Shown here: positions 1 to 12,000 of the stretch, piece by piece
Layout of the letters: each line of letters opens with the position of its first letter
How positions within the stretch are numbered: position 1 is the first letter of the stretch
Source of the DNA: Buddleja alternifolia
Taxonomy: Eukaryota; Streptophyta; Magnoliopsida; Lamiales; Scrophulariaceae
NCBI GenBank assembly: GCA_019426215.1
Contig: CM033393.1
Location: 5,118,046 to 5,182,045 of the forward strand
Length of the DNA stretch: 64,000 nt
Direction of reading: 5' to 3'
Notes under the pieces: generated by a model
Database searches by the model: none
Seen by the model: the letters and a program-made list of their open reading frames with translations, nothing else
Told to the model about the DNA's origin: nothing
Translations under genes and position numbers: made by a program

Positions 1-180
1 AAGCCAAAAGTTTAAATGAACATGTGCATAACGATCAACAAAAATCTAACAAGAAATCTCTAGAATGTCACGTTTTAATTTGGTCCAATCTTTCAATTTT
101 GTTTTTTCCCTTAGCACTAATTACACCAAGTCCAGCTCAAGTCGCAATTTTATTTTATTTTTAAATTGGGTTTTTTCCCA

Positions 181-190
181 TTTATTTATA
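181..190 (+). promoter_or_regulatory. TATA-like box of the PLAT gene
   Basis: The string TTTATTTATA lies about 63 bases before the ATG at 253. That leaves room for a short leader of roughly 30 bases. The position and composition fit a plant TATA box; no transcript was available to confirm the start site. Confidence 0.45.
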
Positions 191-252
191 GGGAGGCAGA
201 CCAACAAAGTAATGTATCACAATAATTGACACAAAAAGAATCTGAATAAATC

Positions 253-2785
253 ATGGGAGTCAAGAACTTCTTCTTGCATTTCCTTATCTTGTTCTCCATC
301 TTCACCATCTGCATAAGTGTAAGTCTGTTTTCTCATTTGTGCCATGATTATTTCTCCAATTACTCATATATTGGTTTAGTGTAGGTAGTTGTATCACCGA
401 TTATTGTTAATAGTTATTGGGACTCGACATTAATATTAGGGAAATTCACACCAATGGTCCCCCATGTGGACACATTGTGTCACTTTAGTCCCTCATGTAA
501 AAAAATTAGCACTTTCGTCCCTCATGTCATTAAATTGTATCATGTTGGTCCCTCTTTTCAATTTTCTCCACAAATGCAGGGGCATTTTCGTCACTTTAGT
601 GCCTCATGTTGCTCCCTCTTTTCAATTTCATTTAGCTAACTTTGAATATAAAACTGATTTGTTCTAGACGTCTCCTAATTATGTGTGATATATGTATGCA
701 TAGACCTATGTGTCTAGTTTCATGGGAAGAAAACGATTCATGAATCCAAACTTTCTACAATGAGTTACGAATTTTCTCGTGAAGACGCGCACAATTATCT
801 GCACAACTGACAGATTTTTAGCTAACTTTGAATACAAAACTGCATTGTTCTAGAGTTCTCCTGATTATGTGGGATATACGCGTGGATAGTCCTATGTATC
901 TAGTTTCATGGGAATAAAACGGTTCATGAATCCATGCTTTCTACAATGAGTTATGAATTTTCTCGTGAGCACAGCTGTCTGCACAGCCGACAGATTTTTA
1001 GCTAATTTTGAATACAAACCTGCTTTGTTCTAGAGTTCTCCTGATTATGTGAGATATACGCGTGGATAGACCTATGTATCTAGTTTCATGGAAATAAAAC
1101 GATTCATGAATCCGAGCTTTCCACAATGAGTTATGATTTTTCTCGTGAAGACGTGCACAGCTGTCTGCACAGCCGACAGGTTTTTAGCTAATTTTGAATA
1201 CAAACCTGCTTTGTTATAGAGTTCTCATGACTATGTGGGATATACGAGTGGATAGGCCTATGTTTCTAGTTTCATAAGAATAAAATGGTTCATGAATGCG
1301 AACTTTCGACAATGAGTTATGAATTTTCTCGTGAAGACGTGCACAGCTGTCTGCACAGCCGACAGATTTTTAGCTAATTTTGAATATAAACCTGCTTTTT
1401 TCTAGAGTTCTCCTAATTATGTGGGATATATGCGTGGATAGACCTGTGTGTCTAGTTTCATGGAAATAAAACGATTCATGAATCTGAGCTTTCTACAATA
1501 AGTTATGAATTTTCTCGTGAAGACGCGCACAGCTGCCTATACAGCCGATAGATTTTTATCTAATTTTGAATACAAACCTGCTTTGTTCTAAACTTCTCCT
1601 GATTATGTGGGATATACGTGTGGATTGACCTATGTGTCTAGTTTCATGGGAATAAAACGGTTCATGAATCCGAGCTTTCTACAATGAGTTATGAATTTTC
1701 TCGTGAAGACGCGCACAACTAAGTTATAAAGTGACACAATTTGAGTGAATATCCCAAAAATAAAGGTTAAAGGACGAAAAATGCCCCTGCATTTGTGGAG
1801 AAATTAAAAAGGGGGACCAACATGATACAATTTAGTGACATGAGGGACGACAGTGCTAATTTTTTGACATGAGAGACTAAAGTGACACAATGTGTCCACA
1901 TGGGGGACCATTGGTGTGAATTTCCCTTAATATTATTCTTATAGACTCATCTATACAAATAATTATAATTAAACTAAAACTCTCTGAAAATCACGATTGC
2001 TTTGCTTTATGAACAGTTTGAGTGTCTTAGGTTCAAACATGGCTCTAAATTTTATGTTCAAATTTAGGTCACATTGTCTCTCTCCCATAATTCTTGGATA
2101 GCATCTAATCTTAACATTCATTCACCTCAGAACTCTTGCATTGTGTTTTGGTTGAGACACGACCAATTACGTGAGAAATATAGTATCACTTGATCTATTA
2201 TTGGTCATTCTCATGAAAAACATCATTCCTTTCCTATACAGGCTGATTAAGTTCAATTAAATTTAGATACAGACTAAATATCCTACTAAGAGTGAAAATA
2301 TTTCATTTTTGGAAATGTAGGCTGATGAAACGGAGTGTATATACGGAGTGTACGTGCAAACGGGCTCCATTCGAAGGGCCGGGACCCACTCTGTCATTAG
2401 CCTTACCCTAACTGACACCTCTGGAGAACAACTTGAGATCCCTAATCTTGAAGATTGGGGTTTAATGGGCCCGGGCTACAATTACTTTGAGACAGGAAAT
2501 CTGGATCTCTTTGGTGGTAAAGGCCCATGTTTTACCGGGCCGATTTGTGGTTTAAACCTAACTTCAGACGGGTCAGGCCCATACCATGGCTGGTATTGTG
2601 ACTATGTTGAAGTGACTGCCATTGGATTACAAAAGGAGTGTTCCCAACAGCATTTCACGGTGGAGCAGTGGTTGGCCACCGATTCGCCTCCTTACCAGCT
2701 CACCGCCGAGAGAAACGTTTGTTTGAGGAATGGTAAAAACCGCAAAATTAATGGTCCAAATTTGTCTGTGGTCTCTTCTAACTAA
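253..2785 (+). CDS. PLAT/LH2 domain stress protein (PLAT-plant-stress family)
   Basis: There are two exons, 253-318 and 2321-2785, giving 176 residues. Exon 1 encodes a hydrophobic signal peptide of about 22 residues (MGVKNFFLHFLILFSIFT...) and ends at GTAAGT. Exon 2 follows a TTTGGAAATGTAG acceptor and starts ADETECIYGVYVQTG. Residues about 25-150 match the plant PLAT/LH2 beta-sandwich: YVQTGSIRRAGTHS, then LTLTDTSG, LEDWGLMGPGYNYFETGNLD, FTGPICGLNLTSDG, and GWYCDYVEVTAIG, with paired cysteines. The short C-terminal tail has FTVEQWLATD and RNVC motifs typical of Arabidopsis PLAT1-3, which are ER or secretory proteins linked to abiotic stress tolerance. The length is normal for the family. 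The 2.0-kb intron is mostly a Mutator-like insertion (439-1926). Family assignment is firm; which paralogue it is remains inference. Confidence 0.9.
439..1926. mobile_element. Non-autonomous Mutator-like element, copy 1 (inside the PLAT intron)
   Basis: The ends form terminal inverted repeats of about 155 bp (439 to about 595 and about 1770 to 1926), beginning GGGAAATTCACACCAATGG. A perfect 9-bp target duplication TTAATATTA flanks it (430-438 and 1927-1935). Long inverted repeats with a 9-bp duplication are the hallmark of Mutator-like elements. The interior is non-coding and almost entirely a 186-bp tandem array. Short reading frames in the left repeat are chance. It is a full-length element in the first intron of the PLAT gene, and a related copy in the opposite orientation lies at 5921-7227. 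Confidence 0.88.
636..1727. repeat. 186-bp tandem array inside MULE copy 1 (six units)
   Basis: The landmark TCTCGTGAAGACG(C/T)GCACA recurs near 781, 967, 1147, 1331, 1518 and 1704, spacing close to 186 bp; the second unit has a 6-bp deletion. Each unit carries TTTTTAGCTAATTTTGAATA, ATGTGGGATATACG and ACAATGAGTTATGAATTTTC. The array fills the element between its inverted repeats. Units differ by scattered substitutions, so the amplification is not recent. Confidence 0.9.
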
Positions 2786-3369
2786 ACTACTCGAGTGTGA
2801 CAGTGTTTCTAGTTTTTATGGTGTTTATGTTGGCTAGTTTGTAAGCTCTCGTGTTGCATGAAACGTTATATATTTAGTGTGACTTTTTAAGTCATGATTT
2901 AAATTATTGTATCGAATAAGTAAAAGTGCACACGAGCAAAATAAGTGCAAAAGCACCAAGCCCAAGCCCTTTTCTATTAAAGGACTAGGCACGAAGCCCT
3001 TTAGGTGAATAATAAAAGTGTACTTGGTTCTTTTCCACTATTTTCTTGCCGTTATTCTATGCAATTTCAGTTTTTAAGTATTAATATAATTACACTTATT
3101 CACGCATATATAGTGGAATTTATGTAAATCCTAACATATTTGATAGTTCTAATTGTCCCACCACCCACAATTTTAGGACATCCTTATAATGACCAATTTT
3201 CTTTTATCTGGTTTTGTATGCGATGGACGTAAAACTTTAGTATATTCCACACTCATCCCCATACCTCCTTCCCCTAAACAAAAGAAGAACATGTGCGATA
3301 ATGGACGTAGTACAATGTTTGTTATGGTTTCTATACAAATTTATCTAAAAAGGATAAGAACAAGTCAAT

Positions 3370-3455
3370 GACCATTTAGTTAAGAGGTATCACTGTATCA
3401 GCCTCTCACTCATAAGTGGGAGGTCAATTGTTCAAATTCCCCACCTTTATAATTC
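3370..3455 (+). mobile_element. Possible tRNA-derived SINE remnant
   Basis: The stretch has a tRNA-like layout. A box-A-like TTAGTTAAGAGG is followed by CTCTCACTCATAAGTGGGAGG and a box-B-like GTTCAAATTCC, as in the heads of plant tRNA-derived SINEs. I found no tail or target duplication, and a Helitron-like end starts just downstream. It is probably a truncated SINE, but the call rests only on the two promoter boxes. Confidence 0.35.
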
Positions 3456-3466
3456 TTTTTGTAAAA

Positions 3467-3850
3467 TCTATACTATATATAAAGTTAGAAGGCTTTAAAG
3501 TAACACATTGGTTGGCTCATTTTTTGATATGACATTTATATCCTATAAATACTTGTCAAGTGTCCCCTTCAATAACTCCTTCTAACACGTTCTTTTTTAC
3601 CTTTTCTCCATTCTCTCTCACTTTTTCTCCTAATTTCCAAACATCTTTATTTTTTTTCTTTCACTTCCACTAATTTATAAAAAATAATAAATTATGTATA
3701 GTTATTATGTAAAATTATATGCTTGCATAATTTCAAGTATCATAAAAAATATAAGAATCTTACATATTACAAAATAACAAACAAATTAAGTATTTTTAAA
3801 TTATTTTAAAAATAATTTAGCACACGCATTGAGTGTGCCACTGTGATTAG
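3467..3850 (+). mobile_element. Short non-autonomous Helitron
   Basis: The 5' end TCTATACTATATATAAAG, preceded by A, matches the usual plant Helitron start. The 3' end has the expected subterminal hairpin, GCACAC-GCATTGA-GTGTGC (3820-3838), about 12 bases before a terminal ...GATTAG, a variant of the canonical CTAG-type end. No target duplication is expected for Helitrons. The base after the end is C rather than the usual T, so the last bases have drifted. The interior is AT-rich and non-coding, typical of short non-autonomous Helitrons. Confidence 0.6.
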
Positions 3851-4653
3851 CAAAGGATAACACAAAATACAATTTAAAAGCAGTGGACTTGGTCTTTGAT
3901 ATAATTATGAGAAGAAGCTAATGGCCCGGTTGAATGGGCTATGTGTATGAGAATTTTTTTTCATCAAAAAATAGAGAAAAATATCCCTAAGAGAGTAGAG
4001 ACATAAAGTTGATAATGTAGGTCGATGATTTTTTCTTTTTGGAAAGAAAAATGTAACCATTACTGTTGATGAATATATTTTTTTCTTTGTGAGAAAAATT
4101 GATGTTACATGTTTTCCAGTGAGATAATCTATAATAAAATCTGAGTTCTAAGTCAAATTCATCACTTTTTGCAGCGAAATATAAGCAAAGTTAATTTAGC
4201 TAGCACATTGGACTATTATGAATCAATATGTGATATTAATTTGAAATGCTCAATGTCAAGATATCGCTAGATGAAGGTCTTTTAGTGGGTGGGTAAATTA
4301 TCTAATCATAAATATTATTGTTGTGGAAATAAAAGTGTGTGAGAAATGAATGCAATGTCCATCCAGATCTCACTTCTGGTAGACTTTTCAAAAAAAATTT
4401 ATTTTTAGAATTTTCTTTTTAACACGTTAACCAAACCCGATTTTCCAATAAAATTATGTGAAAAACAAAGTGTAATCCAATCAAACACATTATGACAGCG
4501 TTTTTTTTTTTTTTAATAAAAAAGACACATTATGACCTCGTTTTAACCCAAAAGAGAAATTCTTTTTTCTGTACTTATAGCTTTAGGTGAGTAAAGGTCC
4601 ACAAAGCATACAGGAAATGGAAAGTTTAATTATGTGGACAGTGTTGGAAAATA
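3851..4653. other. Intergenic AT-rich DNA
   Basis: I see no supported gene here. The sequence is AT-rich with poly-T tracts around 3953 and 4502, and lies between the Helitron and the hAT-like element. Confidence 0.6.
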
Positions 4654-4661
4654 CTTAAGAC

Positions 4662-5318
4662 TAGGGGTGGGTCTCGGGTTAGGAATCGGGTATTGGGGCT
4701 ATCGGGTTCGAATTATCGAATTTCCGGTAACGACTTTCGGGTATCCGGTACCTGATAGTTCAGGTATCGGGTACCCGGTTTTGCAATGTGTTGTAAAGCT
4801 GATTGCAAAGGGAACTGAAGGCATCAAAACAGAGGCTTATGCCTAAGTTGTTGTTTTTTTTTAACTTCTTTTTATATTAAAATATTATTTACTCATTTAT
4901 TTAATTCAAATAAATAACAATTTAACAATTAATCATTCGATTTATAATTTATAACAACTATTCAACAATTTACCACATATGAAATGAGAATTGACAATAG
5001 ATAAGATAGCTTATTCGATTACATTAACGTTAAGTCCAAATGTCCAAGTCCAACACAAGTTAAACATCAATCTAATTACAAGTCAAGCATCAACATTAAA
5101 TATATGTTTTACTTTTGTGTATTTGTATTTTTTTTTTTTTTTTTGGGGTTAGAACGGGTACCCAATGGGTATATCGGGTAGGGAATTCCTACCCGATTGA
5201 GAATTTCGGTATCAGGTATTACCCGATACCAAAATTATGCAAAAATCCCTACCTGATAGATCCTAACCCGATCGGTTCGGGTGGGTACCCGAAAACCTGA
5301 CCTAAACGCCCACCCCTA
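4662..5318. mobile_element. Non-autonomous hAT element
   Basis: It begins TAGGGGTGGG and ends CCCACCCCTA, the inverted terminal sequence typical of plant hAT elements. The flanks are an 8-bp target duplication with one mismatch (CTTAAGAC at 4654-4661, CGTAAGAC at 5319-5326). Both subterminal regions repeat ATCGGGT / ACCCGAT motifs, as hAT transposase-binding regions do. The 657-bp interior encodes no transposase. Poly-T at about 5131-5144 is internal. Confidence 0.85.
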
Positions 5319-5548
5319 CGTAAGACTGAGTAATCTGCCTGAGTCGAGGATCGCTCTTTCTTTAAGACTTAATTTGCCCGCTTTACTGCTAGAGTTGCAG
5401 TGGCACGAGCGGAAGGTGACTCCTCCTTATACTTTGCTTGCCAATTTAAGTCTTCAATGAGTGAACTTGTTTATAAACATATTTCCACTTTATTGGTTTT
5501 CCCATGTAAGACATGAAACTTTGCTTTCATAAGATATCCCTTTACAAA

Positions 5549-5807
5549 ACAAAGAGGTGTGGTCTAGTGGTCCACAAGGCATTCGCCGTGAGAACCCACC
5601 CGGGTTCAAAACCCAGGAAAAGGGAATGGGGGGTATTACTCCTACATCCTCCCCTGGGGACCCCTGCACTTATTGAATCCGTCGCTTATGGGTAACTTAG
5701 GGCGGATTACCCTCATATGTGATTTGCGGGCTATTGCGTATGAGCAGATTTGCTCCTGGGTGACTGGAGAAGATTTACCCTGAAATTTTCAAGAATTTTT
5801 TTTTTAT
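5549..5807 (+). mobile_element. tRNA-derived SINE
   Basis: A tRNA-like head contains the polymerase III A box (GTGGTCTAGTGGT) and B box (GGGTTCAAAACCC), followed by an unrelated body and a T-rich tail. A perfect 12-bp target duplication TCCCTTTACAAA flanks it (5537-5548 and 5808-5819), so both ends are defined. The body includes TTACCCTCATATGTGATTTG and GAGCAGATTTGCTCCTGGG. The perfect duplication suggests fairly recent retroposition. The tail is T-rich, not a long poly-A. Confidence 0.85.
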
Positions 5808-5920
5808 TCCCTTTACAAATATCCAAAGGTACAGTCTTTCTTTTATCTTTCCACTGTGGGATACACATTAAATAAGAGAAACATGAATAAGAAAATTCCA
5901 ACCGACGGTGTTAATATTAA

Positions 5921-7227
5921 GGGAAATTCACACCAATGGTCCCTCATGTGGACACATTGTGTCACTTTAGTCCCTCATGTCAAAAAATTAGCACTTTCGT
6001 CCCTCATGTCATTAAATTGTATCATGTTGGTCCCTCTTTTCAATTTTCTCCACAAATGCAGGGGCATTTTCGTCCTTTAACCTTTATTTTTGGGATATTC
6101 ACTCAAATTGTGTCACTTTATAACTTAGTTGTGCGCGTCTTCACGAGAAAATTGATAACCCATTGTAGAAAGCTCAGATTCATGAACCGTTTTATTCCCA
6201 TGAAACTAGACACATAGGTCAATCCACACGTATATCCCACATAATTAGAGGAAGTTTAGAACAAAGCAGGTTTGTATTCAAAATTAGATAAAAATCTATC
6301 GGCTGTACAGGCAGCTGTGCGCGTCTTCACGAGAAAATTCATAACTTATTGTAGAAAGTTCAGATTCATGAATGGTTTTATTTCCATGAAACTAGACATA
6401 TAGGTCTATCCACGCATATATTCCACATAATTAGGAGAACTCTAGAACAAAGCAGGTTTGTATTCAAAATTAGCTAAAAATCTGTCGGCTGTGCAGACAG
6501 CTGTGCGCGTTTTCATGAGAAAATTCATAACTCATTGTCGAAAGTTCGGATTCATGAACCGTTTTATTCCTATGAAACTAGACACATAGGTCTATCCACT
6601 CGTATATCCCACATAGTCATGAGAACTCTATAACAAAGTAGGTTTGTATTCAAAATTAACTAAAAATCTATCGGCTGTGCAAACAGTTGTGCGCGTCTTC
6701 ACGAGAAAATTCATAACTCATTGTAGAATGCTCGGATTCATGAACCGTTTTATTCCCATGAAACTAGATACATAGGACTATCCACGCGTATATCCCACAT
6801 AATCAGGAGAACTCTAGAACAATGCAGTTTTGTATTCAAAGTTAGCTAAAAATTTGTTAATTGTGCAGATAATTATGCGCGTCTTCACGAGAAAATTCGT
6901 ACCTCATTGTAGAAAGTTCGGGTTCATGAATCGTTTTTTTCCCATGAAACTAGACACATAAGTCTATGCATACATATATCACACATAATTAGGAGACGTC
7001 TAGAAAAAATCAATTTTATATTCAAAGTTAGCTAAATGAAATTGAAAAGAGGGAGCAACATGAGGCACTAAAGTGACGAAAATGCCCCTGCATTTGTGGA
7101 GAAAATTGAAAAGAGGGACCAACATGATACAATTTAATGACATGAGGAACGAAAGTGCTAATTTTTTTATATGAGAGACTAAAATGACACAATATGTCCA
7201 CATGGGGACCATTGGTGTGAATTTCTC
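5921..7227. mobile_element. Non-autonomous Mutator-like element, copy 2 (inverted)
   Basis: It has the same terminal repeats as copy 1 (GGGAAATTCACACCAATGG...) but its interior runs in the opposite direction. The 9-bp target duplication is TAATATTAA (5912-5920 and 7228-7236). The right terminus has drifted (TTTCTC in place of TTTCCC). The 1307-bp length is one 186-bp unit shorter than copy 1. Non-coding. Confidence 0.87.
6128..7035. repeat. 186-bp tandem array inside MULE copy 2 (five units)
   Basis: This is the reverse complement of the array in copy 1. The landmark TGCGCGTCTTCACGAGAAAA recurs near 6131, 6316, 6502 (variant), 6688 and 6875, a period of about 186 bp. There are five units against six in copy 1. 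Confidence 0.88.
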
Positions 7228-7831
7228 TAATATTAATTATCAGACATGTTTAAGACAAATTGCATTGTTTATTATTTGCTTTAATAAAGTAATGCTTTTG
7301 TACCACCAAATTCTAGCTGTTAAGCACTCTAACACACATAATTACTAGGCCCTTGTCAGTCCACTAATTATTGATCAGCATAAGGTTACAAGTGCCTATG
7401 AGTGGTTAATAACTTGGAGGGAAAGAAACTTCGAATATTCAAATATCAAGGTTTAATCTATTAGAGTTGACTTAAATGGTCAAGTAGCCAATTGAATTCG
7501 TCGGTTGTCAGGATTCGAAGGATCAATCACAAAAAGATTTCTAGGTGCTCAATTTTTTTTATTAATTAATAACTAATGTCCTGTGAAAAATGAGTCCGGA
7601 TCAGGTGGCAAAATCCCAACTAAAATATATTGGGAAACAATTTAGGGATGGACTTAATCCGACCTATAACACAGCAAACTAATTCTCTTTGATGTTAATT
7701 GTGATTAATAATTATTATATGAATGATGATTAAGCAATAATCAAAATGATCCCATTTTTTAATTATAGGAGGGCTTAATTAATAGTGCCTCATTAACTCC
7801 TTAATTTTAGGGATAATGGGCGATATTTATA

Positions 7832-8428
7832 GGCTAAATTACTAAAAACCCCTCGAAATAAATTTAAATGTCCAAAAAATTTATGACAATATTTTTCAAT
7901 CTAAAAAACTCATTACACTAATTTTTCATTGAAAAAAAGCCCAACAGCACGAGTTAGTAAATTCATGGACTTAATTACATTTAGCCTTTTAGATTAAGAA
8001 TTAATTATACTTTTGTATGGACACTGATTTATTTAGGAACTTTATATTTAAAACTCATATTGCTTATGATTTAAATTTAAATTTTTAATTTTTTTTTAAT
8101 CTTCTGGGAAAAAATTTAAAAATGGTACTTTTAGATGATTTTCAAAAATAAATTATATAAAAAGTTTAAATATTTAATGTTAAAAAATAAAATTTCTATT
8201 ACACAATTTATTGATTTAAAAATACCAAACAAAAAGATTTGGATTAAAACAAATCAATAAATCACTTCTTAACTTAAAAAAGTGAAGTATTTTAATCCAA
8301 AAGGTTGTTAATATTATCTTTTCGATTTTCTCAAATATTGATATTGCAAAATGATTTTAAGATTGAAAAATATTTTCATGGATTATTTGGATATACAAAC
8401 TTATTTTGGGGGTTTTAGTAAATTTTCC
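7832..8428. mobile_element. Possible MULE-type MITE
   Basis: The two ends are diverged inverted repeats of roughly 80 bp: left GGCTAAATTACTAAAAACCC, right (reverse complement) GGAAAATTTACTAAAACCCC. Both continue through ATATTTTTCAATCT. Candidate 9-bp flanks are ATATTTATA (7823-7831) and TAATTTATA (8429-8437), seven of nine identical. The interior is AT-rich and non-coding. The age of the copy makes the exact ends uncertain. Confidence 0.5.
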
Positions 8429-8439
8429 TAATTTATATT

Positions 8440-9018
8440 AAGCCCACATTTATACTATTAATTTAGAGTCAAATTCCTAAATTGCCTTGATCGTAATTAT
8501 GACACATCAAGTATATTTGATTCAACTCTGATCGTTAAAAATTGATTTAAGCTCGGTTTTATTTAATATAACAAGCTAAGTTTGAATACATTTTTTTGTT
8601 GGATAAAGTTTAAAATTAGGGTCTAGATCGACTCCTAAGAAATCAAGTTATTTGACTCGACTTGCATCAAGATAGAAACTTATATATGAAAGCTTCTTGA
8701 AACACTCATTCAAAAATGTTTTCCTAAACCCAAACAAAACATTGACTTTACATAGCACAAATCATTAAGAGAAATAAGATGATCATACACAAGATAAATA
8801 AAAATTTTGAATGGACATTTTGGCACTTTCTTTCAACCAATTACAAATCCTATGAGCTAATTAATATATCCTAAAGCATAAATCTTGTGCAATCATAAAC
8901 ACTAATTCCCTAGCAAAGCTTCAATTTCTTTCCTTTCCATCTAATAAAAATTCCGAACACTTTCACTCCGGCGGTGCTCCGGCCAGCGGCGAGGCGACGG
9001 ATGCGGAGCTACTTTTTC
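8440..9018. other. Downstream flank of the TTL gene, no gene seen
   Basis: AT-rich sequence. The stretch about 8965-9003 is locally GC-rich (CGGCGGTGCTCCGGCCAGCG) just beyond the TTL stop and probably belongs to its 3' untranslated region. I see no other feature. Confidence 0.4.
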
Positions 9019-9020
9019 AA

Positions 9021-9090
9021 AATAATAATCATAATCATAATAATAATAATAATAATAATAACAATAATAATAATAATAATAATAATAATC
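9021..9090. repeat. (AAT)n microsatellite at the TTL stop codon
   Basis: About 70 bases of AAT/ATA trinucleotide repeat with a few interruptions. It abuts the stop codon of the TTL gene (9089-9091), so it lies at the very start of the 3' untranslated region on the - strand. Confidence 0.9.
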
Positions 9091-12000
9091 ATGAACGGAG
9101 ATAATATTTAATTGAGCTGTCTAATAAATCATAATTATTTCCTGGAATTTCTTTAATCCTTGATCCATTTGTATATATAACGAAAGCTGGCAATGAGTTT
9201 ACTCCTTCTGATTTTGCTAATGAAGGGTGGTCTTCCACCTCCACCTGCATTTAGTTCAATAAAATAAAAGACAATTAGTTAATAAATGATAATAATTATA
9301 AAAATCAGATTGTAGTATATAGCTTGCTAGGTTTATTATTATCACAATAACTTTTTATGGGATAATTATATTTTTAGTCCTTTAGATTTGTCGTTATTTC
9401 AATTTGAGTAGTCCTCGTTCAGTTTAACTCCTCATGTTTTCACTTTTAAACTATGTTAATTGTTAAGTACTAAAAGAACCCCTCAGATATGCAAGTGAGC
9501 CTTGATGGTATTTATAGTTGTGGTCCCTTAAGTATGAAAGTTTACAGTTTTAGTCCCTTAAGTTAGATATTTGAAAGTTTTATTCGCTCATACATGCTCA
9601 AAACAATTGAAATTTAAGGAAATCGTTAACTGCAATTTTGCCAAAACAAAATTAATAATAATAAACTAAAAGGTTATGGCGTTACTAAGATATGAATTAT
9701 ACTAAAAAATCTGAAAATGAATTAGTGGCAAAAAATGTTATCATCCCCACTTTTTATTCAAGATTTACCTTAAGGAAGTTGATTGATGGGTATCTTTGAT
9801 TGAGTTGCTGTATCATTTGCATCGTATTCCTATCCCCTGGCTTGTTGCAGAATAAAACCAAAGATGTACCTAAATGAGTGGAAAACAAAAAGAATTAGCT
9901 AGGAAAAAAGGACCAAGTCTTGGAAATTTCTAGTAATCACATACAAATTAAGTGTCATAGCACTTGATTTATGATTTATCAAAGTTAACTTTTTTCTTGT
10001 AATTGGTCTCGTATACTTCAATTCACATGTGTAACTCATTGTATATATATGTGGATATATTATCTCTAATTGTTAGACGAAATGGATCTTTGATATATAG
10101 TTTATAGAAAATTACCAGGAGATGTTACATAATCTCTAAAACGTTCATTACTCGACACCACAACCAAACCAACAGTGTCGTTATTGGCAATAGTCATGTC
10201 TTGGCTTCCTTGGTTTCTTCTCAGGCACGATTTTGCTTCATTCAATATCTTCTCTACCTCTTCGTCATCTGGATTTTCTCTTATCAGCACTTCACAATCT
10301 TGGATACATGCTCCCCAATTTTCCATCTAAAATCACAACATAATTATATGAGTAACGAAAAACTTTGTAGTATATGATAACAATATTCACATGTTTAATA
10401 TTTATAAGAATAATATATAAGTTGATACTATTAAGGTATTTTAAATTATCATTATTAACCATAGTGATGAATAGTACAACTCACTATCCACAAAGGTTGC
10501 TACATTGAAAACGACTATTTTTATATTGTTACTAACTTGTCCTTGTATGCTTAGACTAATTATTATTAGTGACAACATATAAATAATTTTTGTCACTTTT
10601 ATATTATCACTTGTCATTATTATCTATAATTTGGAATGGAAAGACGAGAAATCAACAGCATCCTTAATGCAAAGTATGACCAAACTCAGTCACCACTCGA
10701 ATCAGACAAGAAGTTTTCGAAATAGAAAAGTCTAGTCTGCATCGAGTTGGCCGCGCCGCACCAATGTCAATTATGTGGAAAGTGAATTACATTTGTCATG
10801 TGATTGGTATACACTACAAACAGAGTGATCAATCACAAGACTAGTATATTTCAATTATCATATGATTAATTAGGTGTGGCGGAATTCAATCTGAATTAGA
10901 ATTTCTGAATCACCTTGGCATAACAATCGGCTCTTCTCAATCGAGCCTTACTATAACCCGACCGGATGTTAAGTGCAGCATTGCAGTCCTGTATTGCTTT
11001 CTCATACTGGCCAAGTTTTGCTCTACAGGCAGCTCTGTTACACAACAACACTGCATTATACGGGTCATGGCCGAGCCCTTCCCCGTACGCAATACACGCC
11101 TCGGAATATCTTGCAACCTTAAATAGCTCGTTGCCATTCGATCTGGCTGTTCCGACAGCCTTTGTCCTTCTCAATACAACGTTTGCTTCCCTGTTGTTTG
11201 CGTCGAGCCTAGATGCCCGTTGGGCTGCTGTCACAGCATCATCAAACCTGTTTTTTGACACACAATTGATATATTAGACCCGAAATAGATCAAACATAGA
11301 ATAATATATAATTACAAATTTCACACACAAAAAAGAGATAATTTACATAGCTTGACGAATAATATCTACATCGTAGCACTAGAGATTCTTTTATTGAATT
11401 CATAGTTATAAATTAAGATACATTATACATGCATAATCTGTTTATAATTAGAGTATATAACGCCAACTATTATTGTAATTAACCAAAATATCCCTATAGC
11501 CAATTTTGATCATTATCACCGTATTCTTTTTTACTAGACTTTTTATTTAAATATATATATATATATATATATATATTTAAAAAATGGTCATAACAATTCA
11601 AAATATTTAATCACTAATAGAATTATTTAAGTGCATGTACGTGAGCATATAAAATATTATAATTTTGATTTCTTGAGTTTGAAATACTTAGAATTTTAAT
11701 CACTTGCACATGTGGAATTCCAAAAGGCAATTAATTAGAAATTCAAAAAAATGATTAGATTAGAGACTAATTTTCACAAACTCTAAACATGAAAGATCGA
11801 TCGAAGCAAATTAAATTAGTGGCAAAGATGACGAGTTACAAGTATAATTATCTCTGGTTTAAGAATTACAAAAAAAAAAAAAAATGCAAATCAATTTTTT
11901 TTTCTCCCTAGAAGTCATTTCTAATTTAATGTAAGTTCCTTGTAGATAAAAGAGAAGAAATCTAACCTCCCGGCAACCATGTCAATTTGAGCACGAAATA

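Noticed and set aside
454..667. Short reading frames in the left MULE repeat, repeated at 5856-6217 and 7000-7212
   Set aside because: They recur because the terminal repeat recurs, read several frames, and match no protein. Not genes.
5549..5640. Possible functional tRNA gene
   Set aside because: A and B boxes are present, but the acceptor stem does not fold and a SINE body with target duplication follows.
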